DNA of 64,000 bases from Nymphaea colorata (taxonomy: Eukaryota > Streptophyta > Magnoliopsida > Nymphaeales > Nymphaeaceae), in the NCBI RefSeq assembly GCF_008831285.2, contig NC_045147.1, positions 23,274,981-23,338,980 on the forward strand. The letters are read 5' to 3'. Numbering within the stretch: position 1 is the first letter of the stretch; the number at the start of each line of letters is the position of its first letter. This document shows positions 49,676 through 62,613 of the stretch, piece after piece. Under the pieces are notes generated by a model. It was not told the origin of the DNA and ran no database searches. It saw only the letters and a program-made list of their open reading frames with translations. Made by a program: the position numbers and the translations under genes.

Positions 49676-49811
49676 GATTCAGGTGAGATAGCAGACCCGT
49701 AACAGATAGTCATGGGCTCAGACTCTCAGTAGCTTTTTCCGGTAACCAACCTGAGCTACACTCAACCTTGAAAGAAGCCTTAATTGATGTCTTAACTGCA
49801 TAATCACACAA

Positions 49812-50188
49812 AACGCTTTTTTTTTTCCCCAAAAAAAACGCAATAAATTAACTAACTGTTTAAAACTTTCAAAAAACGTGTTTTTTAATAAAAAAGTGTT
49901 TTTTAAAAAAACGTTAAAAACTAAAAAAGGCATTTTTAACGTGTTTGTTGCGCGTTTTTCCAGTTATTTTTCAGTTTTATAATGTCAAACCGTTTTTTTT
50001 TTCATTTTCTACTTTTTATTTGTTGCAAAACTACTTATCTTTTGATGTTTGTGTTATTAGTTTCTCATTTATTTTATTTTATTCTTTATTTTTAGTTTTT
50101 TTAATTTAAAAATTTACCATATTTTTTTATTTTTTCAAGGTCGTCGTATTGTACCTTAGAAAAGTCTCGTCGTTTAAAATTCTGAGAC
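49812..50188 (-). mobile_element. AT-rich MITE-like element in unit 3, inverted
   Basis: On the minus strand it starts GTCTCAGAATTTTAAACG and continues with GTACAATACGACGACCTTG, TTTTGCAACAAATAAAAAG and ACGGTTTGACATT. These are the same landmarks as the copies at 8612 and 40181. DNA present at this place in unit 1 (about 31325-31430) is missing, so insertion was accompanied or followed by a deletion. Confidence 0.7.
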
Positions 50189-50601
50189 TGATGTAAATAG
50201 TGTAATTTTTATGGGGCTGGTGTGGGCAATAATTTAGCTCCCCACCGGACTCTTTGAAGTATGAGGTAACTTGATTTAGTGTCTACTGCTCTTTTGACCA
50301 AATTAACGACATGCTTAAAGTATTAAAATCTTAACCTCCTTCCACCTAAGGCCATGTTCGATCACCTCAATCTCAGATCTATGGTTTTCTTAAATATAAA
50401 ACAGTTTAGAAAAACAAAATATCTAAAGTCTACTATTTGTTTAAACAATAGATGTCTTTCGCTTGGAATCTGAGATGGGGCTATCAAACATCATTTAAAA
50501 GACTTTGTCACGACAAATCTTGTCTAGGAACTGCCACTTAACCTTTTTCATTATTTTCGCATTTCGACAAACAGCATTTAGAGATCTCAACCACTACCCC
50601 A

Positions 50602-50735
50602 AAAGCTGCAGAGTAGTTGGTCAGGTTGGTGGGCTAGTAAAAGTCTGGTCTTTAGTTTGCTACTTCTCTGAACTTCAAATGGTGAATGTGTTGCACTCTA
50701 GTTGATAGGTGTCACACTCTCCACTTAAGTCCCAA
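50602..50735 (+). mobile_element. tRNA-derived SINE-like block (unit 3 copy)
   Basis: Head GCAGAGTAGTTGGTCAGG and body as in the other units, but the B-box-like region (GATTCCCATAAA in unit 1) has been deleted, leaving AGTTTGCTACTTCTC. Confidence 0.5.
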
Positions 50736-50922
50736 AATAATCAGTAAACTCCAACCACCATGTGTTTTCAAAATAACATGTCATAATTTTGCAAGAATTA
50801 ACCCTCAATGTTGTCAAATATGGCCTTAAACAAGAAGACTTGAAATGTCCATAGTACACATCGATGGGTTGGATATAAGCGAGAATTTTTCACTCAAGTG
50901 GTCGTCATTGATATGCAATCTC

Positions 50923-53900
50923 AAAGTAACCTTCACATTTTTCTAATATCATTGATGCAAATATCGATGTCAAGTTTGCTTGCAGTTTAAGAAAATCGGT
51001 TAAGTTGATTAAAGAAACAAGAGAAGAAGTGCCCTTTTTTTTTTTTGCATATACACAACATTAAAAGCATTATTTGACTTGTAAAGGAAACTATGAGAAA
51101 CATAAAATTTTATGTTATCACCTATGTTGCATGGGCACTTCAATAAGGTCATCATACTCATGTCATTGTACATGTATCTAAAGTGGATACTTAGACACAC
51201 TTGCATACTTTTTAGATCAAAACTGATCAAAACTACTTATTTTTACTTGATTTAATTATTTTTCTAATTCAATTTTCATTCTGTTTTGAAGAGCTATTGT
51301 TCTCTGACATATTATGTTTTTAATTGTATCTATTTTGCGTGCATGCACACACACACACATACACATATATATGTAATATATATATATATATATACTGTTG
51401 CATCCATTTACCCACATTTTTTAAAATTTTTATGCATGTGTCGGTGTGTCTACGTGACCTAGGTTACAACTCAAGTGAAGCTGGTTATGTTCTCTGGTGT
51501 GCTCGTTTCACAAATGACCAGAATGCTCTACGACAAAGAAATCCAAACCCTGCGTTCCTCCTAATAATAGTAAATAGAAATCACGGAGAAGTCCGCATTA
51601 AGAAAAATCACTATTTGAAATGATGTTTAATCAATTCTAATACGCTTTAGGCGGTGCATGTATTAAAAAAGAGAGAGAGAGAGAGAGAGAGAGGGGGGGA
51701 AACCCACACTGTTTGAATGATTTCTAATCAAGTGCAAACTCAAAATAGTGTTTGCATGGGAAAAAGTTATCCCCCAAGTCCAACTGGTGACCTTCTAGTA
51801 CATACACATAAAAATGAAAAAGAAATCTCAAATCCATGTGTAGCTGTTGTCAGAAACTCATGCATTATTTGGGGACATGGTGTTATGGGCAATGGATCGT
51901 GGAATGTACATTATGATTTCGTCAAATTCCTTTCAATGTTACAATTATATTTCGTAGATGCATGGACTTGGTAAGAATTCAAGATCAGGTCAGTCCCTCC
52001 TCATTTGGGTCGCCTAGCTGCATATTTGGTTCCCAATTAATTTGATAAATAAAAATAATAAGTAGTGGAGCTTGCAACTCCGTAAATTATATTTGCATCA
52101 GAAGACACGCACGGCTCCCAAGTGAGCCTTGAGAATTCGATCTTCAAAGTAAGCAATATGAGCCATGGATGATCTGGCGAGCTAGCTGATCCGTCAGGAC
52201 TTTTTTTTTTTTGTGTTTTTTAGAGCCAAAAGGTTTTTCCAAAAAACTTCTAAGATTTTTAAAAATTTTACAGATGCCAAATTAAACATTTTTGAAAAAA
52301 AAAACTGGTGAACTTTTAATTTCCAAAATCTTGGGGATGGCTATATCTTCACTTATAAGTGCACGGTACTAATGAAGATTCAAAGAAAAAGTAAACATTC
52401 AACCACAGTACAGATAGTTAAAACAATAATCTCCCCAAATGAAACAACTTTTTAATAAATTTGGTATGATCTTTGTTCATAAAATTTGGACGGTGATCAC
52501 CGTTTGCTTGCTGATATAGGTGAATGTGGAACTGGGATGTCAATATATTCGATTCGGATTGAATATCTAAATCAGATTTGGATTTTAAGAAATGACATTC
52601 GATGGTGGATGCATATATAAATATCCTATGAGATTTAGTTTTAAACAAATGTTATTCCAAACTCTGATTTCGATTCGGATGTGAATGTAAACAACGGATT
52701 CAGATTGTGAAATCACATCTCAAATTTGAAGAATTTAAATATAACTTATGTATTGAATCCGAATTCGAATATAAACATGTGAGAATCTAAAAACAAAAAA
52801 CAGATATAGCATATCCGGCATGAATCCAAAATCCGGCAGAGAAGATTTATGACCACAAGAGAAAAAAGTCGGCAGGGGGCCACAGAAATTTGCCGTGTTC
52901 ATGTGGACCTCTTCAGTGGACGAACCGTGGAGGCTTTGTTCACCACACAAGTGATTGGCAGAGCCTTACGCACTACTTCACGTGCCATTTCCATTATTCA
53001 ACGGTACACAAGTCGGACGAAGCCGACACTGCCACAGCAATTATTATTTTTATTTTTATTTTTTATTTTATCAATATTCTTATTACTATTTTTTTTGTGC
53101 GTTTAATTAAATACCTTTCTTTTGAAAGAATTACACAAAACAGGCTCCGTGTGCGTGTTTTGATTATTTGGCTCGAAAGTAGAGTTGTCGGAAGAAAACT
53201 CTTCTAAGGAGACGCCAATCGACATGTAGGCATATATACCACTCTTTTGTTTCGGGTGATTCACGAAAAAGGACTGGTTATGCTGGCTGGGTTTTTTTCT
53301 TTTCTCTCGAGTTCTTATTATTTCTTTCTTCCCCGTGCTTCCTAAATAATCATAGTTCCGTAAAAATAGTATTAGTTCGTAAATAATCATCTGCATTAAG
53401 CCAACAAAAGTAACGTGTATTACTCTTTCAGACAGAGAGAGGGAGAGAGAGCGAGGAGTAGGGAATTGTTTGGGTTCGATCATGCAGAAGCAAATTTGAA
53501 ATGCATTTCTTCTTTTGCAAACACGGCTTATAATAAATTTAGATTCAAATGAAGTCTTCGATGAGAACATTGATTTTTGGAATCCATGTTTCAGAAAGCA
53601 TGACGTGATTACAGGTAGTGTTTGATTGTTAAGTCAAAATAATATTTATAATGAAACTATACATATTTTCTAAAACAAGAACATGGTAGTCTTGAACTAT
53701 ATATTTTAGAAGACGTATTTGACGAACACAATATTCTCCTTATTAGTTCGCGTTTGTTTCACAAAGACCGTCAAAGTAGCAATTCTTTTGGGAACAAGTG
53801 AAAGCAGCAGCTGCCGTGGCAAGCATTAAAATTCAATCCAAAGAAAACGAAAGTTTTCGAAATGGAAACGGGGGACGTCGATGCAGTCACGATCAAGGCC

Positions 53901-55965
53901 GACAGAAACCAGACGCGACGGCATTTTTCACGGTCATGCAAAAACAGGTGACATCATGAGAACACCGAGCACATTGGTATGTCTAATTGTCCACTGATTA
54001 AACAGGTTCATCGTCTTTTCTTCATTCCAATACCGCCATGAACAGTTCTCTCAGATCAGAAGTTCATTATTGACTGTGACTTGCAAGGGAAGAAAATATC
54101 TCAATTCTCCTCGGGATGAAAATATCTTCTTTCTCCCCAAGAAGAGATACCACCAGTTCCGGCCTTCCAGGTGTGGTTCTCTTTTGGACACATGCAAAAC
54201 CAGAATTCATGACCCTCATCGGCCCCATCCGCCATGATCTCTGTCCGGTCTGCGTCGGTTTGGACCTCCCCATAATGTTTTCTTGCCGCTTTGCATTAGA
54301 ATTCTACCAACAATACGAGCTGATCTATACGCAAGTTCTTACATACAGGTTGAGAATTGAAAACAGAAAGCAGTATTGCAGCGAGAATGGGAATCGAGGA
54401 GCAAGTCATTTCAAAGATCGATAATATCAGATGGATCGAAAGCAAGAAAAGAATAAGAAGCAGTACCGCGGAACTGTTCAAGAAGTGATGCGTCGGAATA
54501 ATGTGAGATGAACAAGTGTTCTAAGGAATAGAAAATATAATATGCTGAAGCGATGATAAGCAAAATGATGATTTCAGCATCCTGTTTGTTAAGATCATTC
54601 GAAACTTCTTATTTTGATTGATTCCTAGAACTTTGTGCAGGGATACCGAACTTCCTAGAGATGGGAGATGTTGGAACGAACGTTTGACTGCATAGGATGT
54701 CAAATCCTTGAATTCTAACGAGGATCTTATACGATCCTAGTTTTAAAGGATGAGTGAGTTTCATGTATTTGTAATCTTCACAGTTTTAATCCACAGATCT
54801 CAAAGGTTTAAGAAATAGTCGGGGACTTAAATCTATCATTGTCAATCCTACACTTTGAACAGTTATAGATAAGGTCTCATGTAAGATCAAACCCTCAGAT
54901 ATAAGACCTCAGGCAATTAAATGCCCTTTCCACGTACGATATTCTTTTACTCGTTCTAGAAGATAACCCCAATTAATAGAACACAAATAATTAATCAGCA
55001 AATTTACTAATGGCTTCCCATTATGCATTTACTATGCAATTAATGTGACTAATTGCACCACCCAACCTATACGCACAATCTCGTGTGCGCATGCAAACGC
55101 AAGCATGAAAGCTAAATAGCACCACCACAATATTTTTGTCCTTTACGTACATACTATCGGAATACCATGTGAGTGTTTTGTAAATCTATGTTAGAAATTA
55201 TAAAAAATTAATTGTAAAACACTGGAACATTGTGTTTTATGAATATGCCTTCAAGATCTAGGTAAATTCATAAAACACTTACATGACGTTTTTATTACTA
55301 AACAACACTTAAGGGAGTGTTTAGCAACAAAACACCACCATCTGTCTCAGATATTAGGGCATGTTCATGTTCATGTTTGGCAACAGGAACAAGAATACCA
55401 GCACATTGTTTCCATCTTTATAATAGATTCATAGAACACTAAGCTAGTGTTCCTACCACCCAACACACCCCTTTAAGATTTTTGGGACGGGCAACCCCAG
55501 TTTAATTCAAATTCAATTTGATATGGAAAAATGTTATTATTGTTCGTATATATAGATCAATATCCATTGTATAAGTCCCCGCACCAGAACAAGACATGCT
55601 GAAAGACTATTCTTGAAATTTTATTTTTTTTAAATCTAATTTTTCCGTTTTGAATACTTAACTATTTAATTAAAAAATATGAATAACCGATTCAACATGA
55701 GCAGTTAGAAAGTGATGATGCTGACATAGTTGCAAATACTACCCAACAAAAGCAAAAGCAAAGAAATGAATTGAAAAAGATAAAAAGAAGTGATTACCCT
55801 TTCAAGGTAAATCTATCCTGGGAGTTACACTGTTGAAACAAGCACATCCACTTTGTCACTTTAACCACAGGTAACAGGTTACCATGGTTAAGTAGTCAAC
55901 AAAGCACTGCCTCCTACTTATTTTAGAGGGCATTTGCATTTATGGTTGGAAGAAAAATAGTTTCC
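50923..55965. other. Gene-free region right of the array
   Basis: AT-rich DNA with (CA)n(TA)n near 51345-51395, an (AG)n run near 51671-51693, and a degenerate block of GATTCGGAT / ATCCGAATTC words at about 52545-52790 that looks like old repeat sequence. At 55232-55244 and 55266-55278 a perfect 13-bp inverted repeat (GTGTTTTATGAAT / ATTCATAAAACAC) flanks 21 bp. The longest ORFs (for example 53103-53570 minus and 54116-54424 plus) have no recognisable domain. Confidence 0.5.
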
Positions 55966-56175
55966 ACAATTGAATTTAACCCAACTGACCGAACCAGTGG
56001 CTGGTAAACGGTCAGTTGCTAGTTCGACTCTCCAGGAGTGTAAAATCTCTACACCAAGGAAACTGTGTGTATTCCCTGGAGGCGAGAGTATCAGCATTAT
56101 GGTTTTGCACTGTGAATCACTCAGCCTCACTCTTATGTTGCAAAATAAAAGTAACAAAGGTTGGATGGAAGCTTA
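55966..56175 (+). mobile_element. tRNA-derived SINE-like element
   Basis: CCAGTGGCTGGTAAACGG resembles an A box. GCTAGTTCGACTCTCC about 35 bp later is a good B-box. A non-coding body follows, ending in an A-rich stretch near 56145-56158. The body differs from the element in MED15 intron 8. No target-site duplication was found. Confidence 0.45.
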
Positions 56176-57316
56176 GACTCTTTACTGTGTGCAGTGGAAC
56201 TCTTTTGATCATCCAACAATAATTTTAAAAAAACACACTTGAAGTGAAAAAGAGTTTTGTCAATGGTTACAAGTTAGGTATAAGTTTTACTTTTGAAGGT
56301 CACACCAACATTTCAAGGGGACTGGACTTCACAATTTTTCTTTTTAAAAAAAATTCATTGGGGCCCCTTTTTATGGAAGAAATCCGAAACAATAGTCTCC
56401 AAACATGTAAGAAAAGATGTGAGAAGTACGTATTTTCACATCAATTCCTCCTACCAAATTCTTACTTCTCATTAGAAAAAAGTACAGCACTAACAAAAGT
56501 CTGCCGAAGACAGGAAATGCAGCAAAGGATAAATTATATAAATGGACTCATTGAATGCGCCGGACATTCGAATTGACAGGCCAACTGTGCGTGGTATTAC
56601 AGCAGAAGAAAGAACAGAAGAAATCAAGGATGATGCCGAATTGCCGATGTGAGAGTAGTACAGCACAGGAACCAGACAGGCTAACAGAGATCAGAAAAAT
56701 ATTTTAACCTGGAGATTCAGTTGAAAAAACATCATTTTAACGTCGATTCCAAGGCTTTACTGCATAAATTCACGTTCTTGTGGCTATTTTGCTAAAAGGT
56801 ATTCTCAAGAGTGAGATGTTCAGATTGGGGTTCATTGTATGTGGGAGCACATAATAGCATTATCAAAGCTACAAGAAGAAAGGAGGAGAGCAAGAAGAGA
56901 AACAACAAAAACAGTGCCTACCCAAGCACAGTCATGTTTACAATGGAAGTGCAGATATCAGATTGAAGAAAGTAATAATGTAATATTACTGCAAACTTTT
57001 TTTTTATTACAAAAGCAAATATAAGTACCTGAATAGAAAATGTAAATAAGTCGCCATTAAAAAAAAAAATTGTTGGTCGCCGGATCACCACCAGGAAGAC
57101 AGCAGATGCGAGTAAGCAATGCGTAGACCAACACATATCTATCAGTAAGGGAATGAAAAGGGGATGCAAATGTTCTGTTTGCAGAGAACTGCATTTGTCT
57201 CTTGAGACAAATCATGGAAACAACTGAATCTGATGAAACACATCACATCTCATTCAAACACTGGACGATAAGCTCCATCCAGCTTCACCAATATGAACTA
57301 GTGAGCCATTCGATTT
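56176..57316. other. 3' flank of EID1-type gene, no gene seen
   Basis: AT-rich sequence with short ORFs and no recognisable domain. The part nearest 57316 is presumably the EID1 3' UTR. Confidence 0.5.
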
Positions 57317-58447
57317 CTAGGTGCACATGGCCTTTTCTATCCAAGCGCCAGAAACATGGCCATTCTCGCATACATAGGCCCGAACAACCGGCTCCCCATC
57401 TTCGTGATACTCCCACAGTCTCCTCAAGCAGAAGCAGGAAAGCAGATCCCAAGTGCCTTCACAGGAACAGAAGGCACAGTTCAAGCCAATCTTCTTCGCC
57501 TTGGAGTCCCTAATACTTCTCCACACTCTCGACCTCTTGAAATTCTTGAAGACTCCCCTGAAAAGCTTGTAATTCCTCTCCTCTTCGACGTGCTCGCAGC
57601 CTGGCCAGTCGCAGATGTAGAGGCAATCGCCCCTGAACCTGCTAGCCAACAGCTTATTCCCCTGCTCTCTGCTTAGATTCCATATTCCACTCGCCAAATG
57701 CGCGTCTGTAGATCGAAACTTCTTCCTCCGCTTCACGTTATAGCCAATCGTCTCCAAATTATCGACAGCCACCATTTTTTCCTGCACTGCGGACCCTTTT
57801 CTCAGTTCAACTACGCCGCGCTTGCAGTCATTTAGAGCAAACTCGTCTTCTAACATGTTGCATTCGGATTCGTCATACACAGTATCGAAGAAGAGATCAT
57901 CAAACAAGGACCAAGTGGTACAACTGTCCAAAGAAGAAATGGGGCATACGCTCGATCCTTCGCCGACGGCAGACGACGTCGACATAGAGGAGTTCCTCTG
58001 AGTTACGGCATAATCGTGGTCTGGCCCGATGGCCCTCTCCAGTCCGTAGTCGTAGGTGTCAAAGAGAACGCCGGCATGGAGGAGACCGGGACAACAGACG
58101 TTAACCTTATGAAGGGAAAACCATCCGCCCGGCGGTTCGGCGTCCACCTTAGGGTTCGCCGGCCGTCCAGCGTCCGAACAAGGAAAAGGGGAGGCAAAAA
58201 GGGTGACCAAATCAGAGCTGGAGCTGTGGAGGAGATCAGAGACGACGGAAGGAATGGTGGAAGAGCACTTGGTCTTGCAGCAGACGGACTCGATGATGGC
58301 ATTAAATCGGACGCAGACGCAGGCAAGGCGAGACCAGTGTCGTGGGTCGTCATCTAATTTGAAGAAGATGTTCAGGAGGACATCGTCCGAGAGGTTCCAG
58401 AGTGTGGTGGCGGTCGCCGGCTCATTATTTCTCCCGTCCGCTGCCAT
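57317..58447 (-). CDS. EID1: EID1-type phytochrome A-associated F-box protein
   Basis: A single uninterrupted ORF of 376 codons, consistent with intronless EID1 genes (Arabidopsis EID1 is about 336 aa). Residues ~16-56 are an F-box (LWNLSDDVLLNIFFKLDDDP through LACVCVRFN), followed by the family's CCKTKC. A basic KRRKK cluster at 239-243 could be a nuclear signal. The C-terminal third (~251-376) is the conserved EID1 block, with SREQGNKLLASRFRGDCLYI, a Cys-rich CAFCSC segment, and DGEPVVRAYVCENGHVSGAW. Family knowledge: the F-box subunit of a nuclear SCF E3 ligase that dampens phytochrome A far-red signalling. The acidic middle region (~160-235) is longer than in Arabidopsis. EID1-like (EDL) paralogs exist, but the C-terminus fits EID1 best from memory. 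Confidence 0.93.
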   Translation of the reverse strand: MAADGRNNEPATATTLWNLSDDVLLNIFFKLDDDPRHWSRLACVCVRFNAIIESVCCKTKCSSTIPSVVSDLLHSSSSDLVTLFASPFPCSDAGRPANPKVDAEPPGGWFSLHKVNVCCPGLLHAGVLFDTYDYGLERAIGPDHDYAVTQRNSSMSTSSAVGEGSSVCPISSLDSCTTWSLFDDLFFDTVYDESECNMLEDEFALNDCKRGVVELRKGSAVQEKMVAVDNLETIGYNVKRRKKFRSTDAHLASGIWNLSREQGNKLLASRFRGDCLYICDWPGCEHVEEERNYKLFRGVFKNFKRSRVWRSIRDSKAKKIGLNCAFCSCEGTWDLLSCFCLRRLWEYHEDGEPVVRAYVCENGHVSGAWIEKAMCT

Positions 58448-61400
58448 TTTCGCGTTTCCTTCTCGCCTTGCCTCGTCCAGCTTCCAATTTTCGCCTTCGA
58501 GTCAGGAATTCAAGATTCTGGAAGAGAAACTCCAGTCAAAATCCTAGGAATTGTCACTTCTATGCTTTTTGGGTAAAAGTGATAATGGCTCAAAACGACG
58601 TTAGAACCATCTTCTCGGAAGGTGTCCTGGGATTTCGAGTGGAGTTTGAGAACTAAGACTTTGAGAGGAGGAGATATGAACACGAACACTGGCAATGCAT
58701 GATTCTCGCGGCAATAACGCACTATTCTACCAGTTTTCTAGGCACCAGAGATAAAAATTTGAGGTTTGAGAGTTGAGACACGGATGTACCAAAAACAGGA
58801 GGTCCGATCAAACGGGTGCTTCAGAAAATCGCATAACTTCTCGAAATCAATCTACTATCTTCCCTTTTGCCACCCGGTTCCCACCTGATCTTACAACTCG
58901 CAGATTCTGAAACTTGGCATCCGACGAGATGATCAAGAACAAACTAGAATGTGGGATGAGCTCCTCACGGACTCCTTCCGCCGATCCTTCCACAATTTTG
59001 GCCGCAGAACACCGAATAGCAAGTGGAGAAATTCACCAGCAGCGACTCTCACATATATGGAAAAGACGCCTTGAATATTAGTGGAGGCAAAAATTTTGGA
59101 AGAGAAAAAAACAGGCAAATTTTCAGATAACCACCATGCTTCTCGATTATTTGAGATATCGGACTTCTCATTTTTCTCAAAGTATTCATGAAAGCAGATA
59201 AGAGAGGCAGCCATTAAGGTGAGATCCATTAGAGTATGTTATTAACAGAAAACGTGGTTCCCGTGGGATTGTTCAACATTGAGCACCGGAAAAGGCGCCA
59301 TGTTCTAGTCGATTGTGGGTGCAATTGCGCTCTTAAGCCAAAGAAACTTGGGCTTCTATCAACCTATACTACTCACAATTACAGCTTGAATTCGCTGAGC
59401 ATCTTACACCTTAACCTCTTGGAGCTTAAATATTTGATCATAATACTCCGATTAAGGCAGAGCAAGAGATTCGCACTAATCTCATCTCCCCAAGAACTCT
59501 ATCCAGCAAGAGTTAATTAATTAGCATAGAACAAAAAAGGATGCACTACAGAAGAACTAAGCAGCTTCCTTTTCTTGCAGTTTTTCATTTTCCATTTTCT
59601 TATTACAGAAATATAATCTCCCCTATGAGATGGGAGATTAAATTGGACGATATCAATTACCTGCGCCCAATGAGTATTTGCCTGAAAACAAAAAACTATG
59701 CAATATGCATAAGCCGTATCCTGAGAAGTACCAGAAAGTTATAGGGACTGTGCGAATTACTGCAGAAAAAAATGGAACTTCCAGAAAAGTGTTCACCTAA
59801 AAATATGAGATAGAGAGGGGGCCACGCGTCGCCTCTCGGCAGCCATGGAATCGGATCGGCTAAGGGCAAAATCGGAGCATCGGGAAATATTAGACCCCAA
59901 TTTGTGGAAGCTTGTTGTGAGGCGCCCCTTTTGGAATCGCTTCATAGTTTGGTGCGTAGAGCAGCTGATAGGGTTGAAGGGTTGGTAAAAATTCAATCGG
60001 CAATTTTATTTTCATGGATGATATTCATCTATTAAACTTTAATAATTGACTGACAAGTGTTCCGCTTTTTACTCATGTTTTGAAATAACCCCAAACATGA
60101 AAATAAGAAAAAAGAGATAATTTCGACATCTCATTGAATCGCCAACAAATTGAGGACAATAGTCATAAAATTTTGAATGGACTGCCGATTCAATACGGCA
60201 ATCCATTCGGATCTATCGTAATCCATAAACCAATAAATGTAGATAATGTTTATGGATTTTGGCCAGGTTTGAGGTTGAGAGGTGACATCGGCATATTCCC
60301 AATAGCGACAAGAGAAAAGGGAATTCAAGTTGCTGGCACCAGTTGGTCTTTTAAACTTGTGAATTTGGTTCGACTCAATTCAACTAGGGATGGCACCTAC
60401 GGTCAGAATCTAAACCACTAAAACTGATTTATTTGAATAATCATTTTTCTAAAGAGATATGAAACCATAAGTTTTTTCCACTGTCGCACATCAGATGCAC
60501 ATGGTATCAGTCCTTCGCCAAGGCAATATGGAAGGCTGCCATTTCCCCATTGTTAAACATTTTAAAGTGTTTATTAAATAAATTTTCAATTACAATTAAG
60601 GTCGATGTGACTCATTTGTTAAAGAAAAAGTGGATCGGCGTGGCAGTGGCCGATTCGAGAATGAACTTACGCAAAACAAAGCTCGAGTACAAGTTTCAAA
60701 CGAACGTGAACCTCAAGATATGGGATTGGAGGATACGTGGGAAATTTCTGAGTTTTCCCTTTATGTTGGTCCGCTTAAAGCATGGTAAGAACTTACCATC
60801 TGCCACGATTAAAGACGGAGAGAAAAAAAACAAAAAACTTTAACCAAAAGTTGAATGAGTAGTTGAAATGGAGTGACGGGTAAATCTTCAACCTTTGAGT
60901 CGTTCGACAACAATGAAAATCAAGGTCAAGACATAAACAAATTTGTCAAAGTAGTCCCGCTAATCCTGGGCTTCTATCGCCTTCCAGAAAATGTAGCATT
61001 CAAAGGTGAGGAGCTGTGATTTCACGGACCACAGCGGTTCCAACGAGTAAAGCAAAATGGTTGCTGCAGTTCGGGAACGGAAATCATTTGTAGATTTTAG
61101 ATACTAAACATTAAGCAGAAAGAAACTAAAGCAGATCGCCATCGTTCATATTAAACTTTTGAAGCACTGTCCTCCAGTGAGCACTTGGTTTAAAAAGCCA
61201 AGCAAAAACCACCACCACCCTAAAGAATTCATTTATGATCATGATGCTATTAAGAGATTCGATACAACAGTCCCAAATTTTCTTCTCATTGGATAGTTGG
61301 TAAAGCAAAATTCTGTAACGCATCACAGAGCGATCAACTAAAGATTGCCAAGTCGGCAGGCACGAACCTCTGACTCACTCGAGTTCTCGTCATCACAACT

Positions 61401-62301
61401 GAGAAATTTCACGTGGGCGTGAGCAACAGCTTCCCTCTGTTCGCATCCCCTGGATGCCAGTAGTTAGAACGTCCCTTCACGTACATCAATGTCTAGCCCA
61501 TACGTATGTCCAGTGAAGAATGCGACAAGGTAATCAATTACAAGCGAGCCAAGAGATCAAACCAGATGACCACACGAAAGCACTGAAGCTTTTAATGGCT
61601 GGGTGCACTTTTTAAGAAGAGTTGTCAATCACAAGAGACTGGACAACGGGTCTTGGAATTTTGCAGAAAAAAAAAATCCCTTCGGTTCCGAGATTTTGGG
61701 GATGAATCATATTTTGCCAATCTTTCACCGGAGTTGTAAACTTAACTGAGTGTTCTGACGGTGGGATTTCTTGAGGCTTCTTTTACAACATGGGCTTTTC
61801 AATAAATGAGGCACATAACCTATCGCTAGACAACATGCAGGATTCAATAAATAATTTTCCAATCGACGAGAAGACGATTAGAAAACAGAAAGCAAAGCGC
61901 ATAAAAAGAAAAAAAAACGAGAAATCGTATCTATGGGTCATCAAACTAACTCCGCGATGCTGCACTGCAACTATACCACGGCAAATAAACAAGCAAGTTT
62001 ATGAGACGCATTCCCAAGAAACTGTCATTTCCGGAAACGTCTGCCAAAAGAAACTGTGTCATTTAAAAAAGTCAGAATTGCAGACAAGTTCGAATTCTGG
62101 ATTTCAAACGCATTCAGATTGGAAACCAAAAATATCTATAAAAGTTAAAAAACAATACATAGAGACTAGTCCATCAGAAATGCCTCTAACATTCAAATTC
62201 CATCTGTGCTAGTAACCTGTCATCAAAAGTACCATTACTTCGGAAACTCTCCATATGGTCCACAGGATATACGCACGACCTCACTCCAGCTCAGCAAACG
62301 A
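58448..62301. other. Region between EID1 and the SR gene, no gene seen
   Basis: The part next to 58447 should be the EID1 leader and promoter. Elsewhere the ORFs are short and unrecognised. About 59951-60000 is a head fragment of the SINE-like family found in the GH1 array (GCGTAGAGCAGCTGATAGGG). A perfect 11-bp inverted repeat AATCCATAAAC / GTTTATGGATT lies at 60220-60230 and 60248-60258. The region nearest 62301 is probably the 3' UTR of the SR gene. Confidence 0.5.
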
Positions 62302-62613
62302 TTAACGGTCCCTAGAATCAACAGATCGGCTCCGATTAGATCTTGCCTGCAAACAGATGTTGACCATATTAGTGAGAAAGTGCAGTAAAATCATGAAACA
62401 AACAAATGAAAGATGATGCTCACAGCAGGAGAGCGGGATCGAGATGGACTCCTGCTCTTTATTGGGCTTTTGCTTGCTCGTTCAGGGTGCTGTGGCTGCC
62501 AAAGACATTACAAAGAAAACTATTCCAGAACAAGAAACCAAACAAGAAAATATAAGGTTTAAATCTCAAAGCCACTTACAGAAGCATGTGGTGATCTTGA
62601 TTTTGACTGCGAT
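62302..62613 (-). CDS. SR-type splicing factor, C-terminal exons (partial)
   Basis: Three small minus-strand exons with matching phases: 62580-62613 (34 nt), 62424-62489 (66 nt) and 62302-62346 (45 nt, stop TAA). They read SQSKSRSPHAS, then HPERASKSPIKSRSPSRSRS and PA, then ARSNRSRSVDSRDR. This dense Arg-Ser repeat is typical of the C-terminal RS domain of SR splicing proteins, which act in nuclear pre-mRNA splicing. No RRM exon was found between 62614 and 64000, so the gene must continue right of the window behind an intron of more than 1.3 kb. Small RS exons after a long late intron are reminiscent of SR30/SR34-type genes, but the subfamily cannot be settled. A tandem acceptor in the middle exon (62489 or 62495) could add two residues. 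Confidence 0.75.

Larger units (their letters stand above)
41586..50922. repeat. Tandem unit 3 of a triplicated segment (copy C)
   Basis: About 9.3 kb, colinear with units 1 and 2, ending at GATATGCAATC followed by unique sequence. It carries a MITE-like element in the opposite orientation to that of unit 2, associated with loss of the sequence that borders it in the other units. Confidence 0.9.

Noticed and set aside
49492-49713. 73-codon ORF with an internal repeat, possible repeat protein
   Set aside because: It reads straight through the minisatellite. The equivalent frame is broken in units 1 and 2.
53103-53570. 155-codon minus-strand ORF
   Set aside because: Low-complexity content (Ser/Leu run from a CT repeat), no recognisable domain, and no nearby splice or promoter support.
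58003-58547. ORFs of 113-116 codons overlapping the EID1-type gene on both strands
   Set aside because: They are shadows of the F-box gene in other frames. Only the 376-codon frame encodes a recognisable protein.
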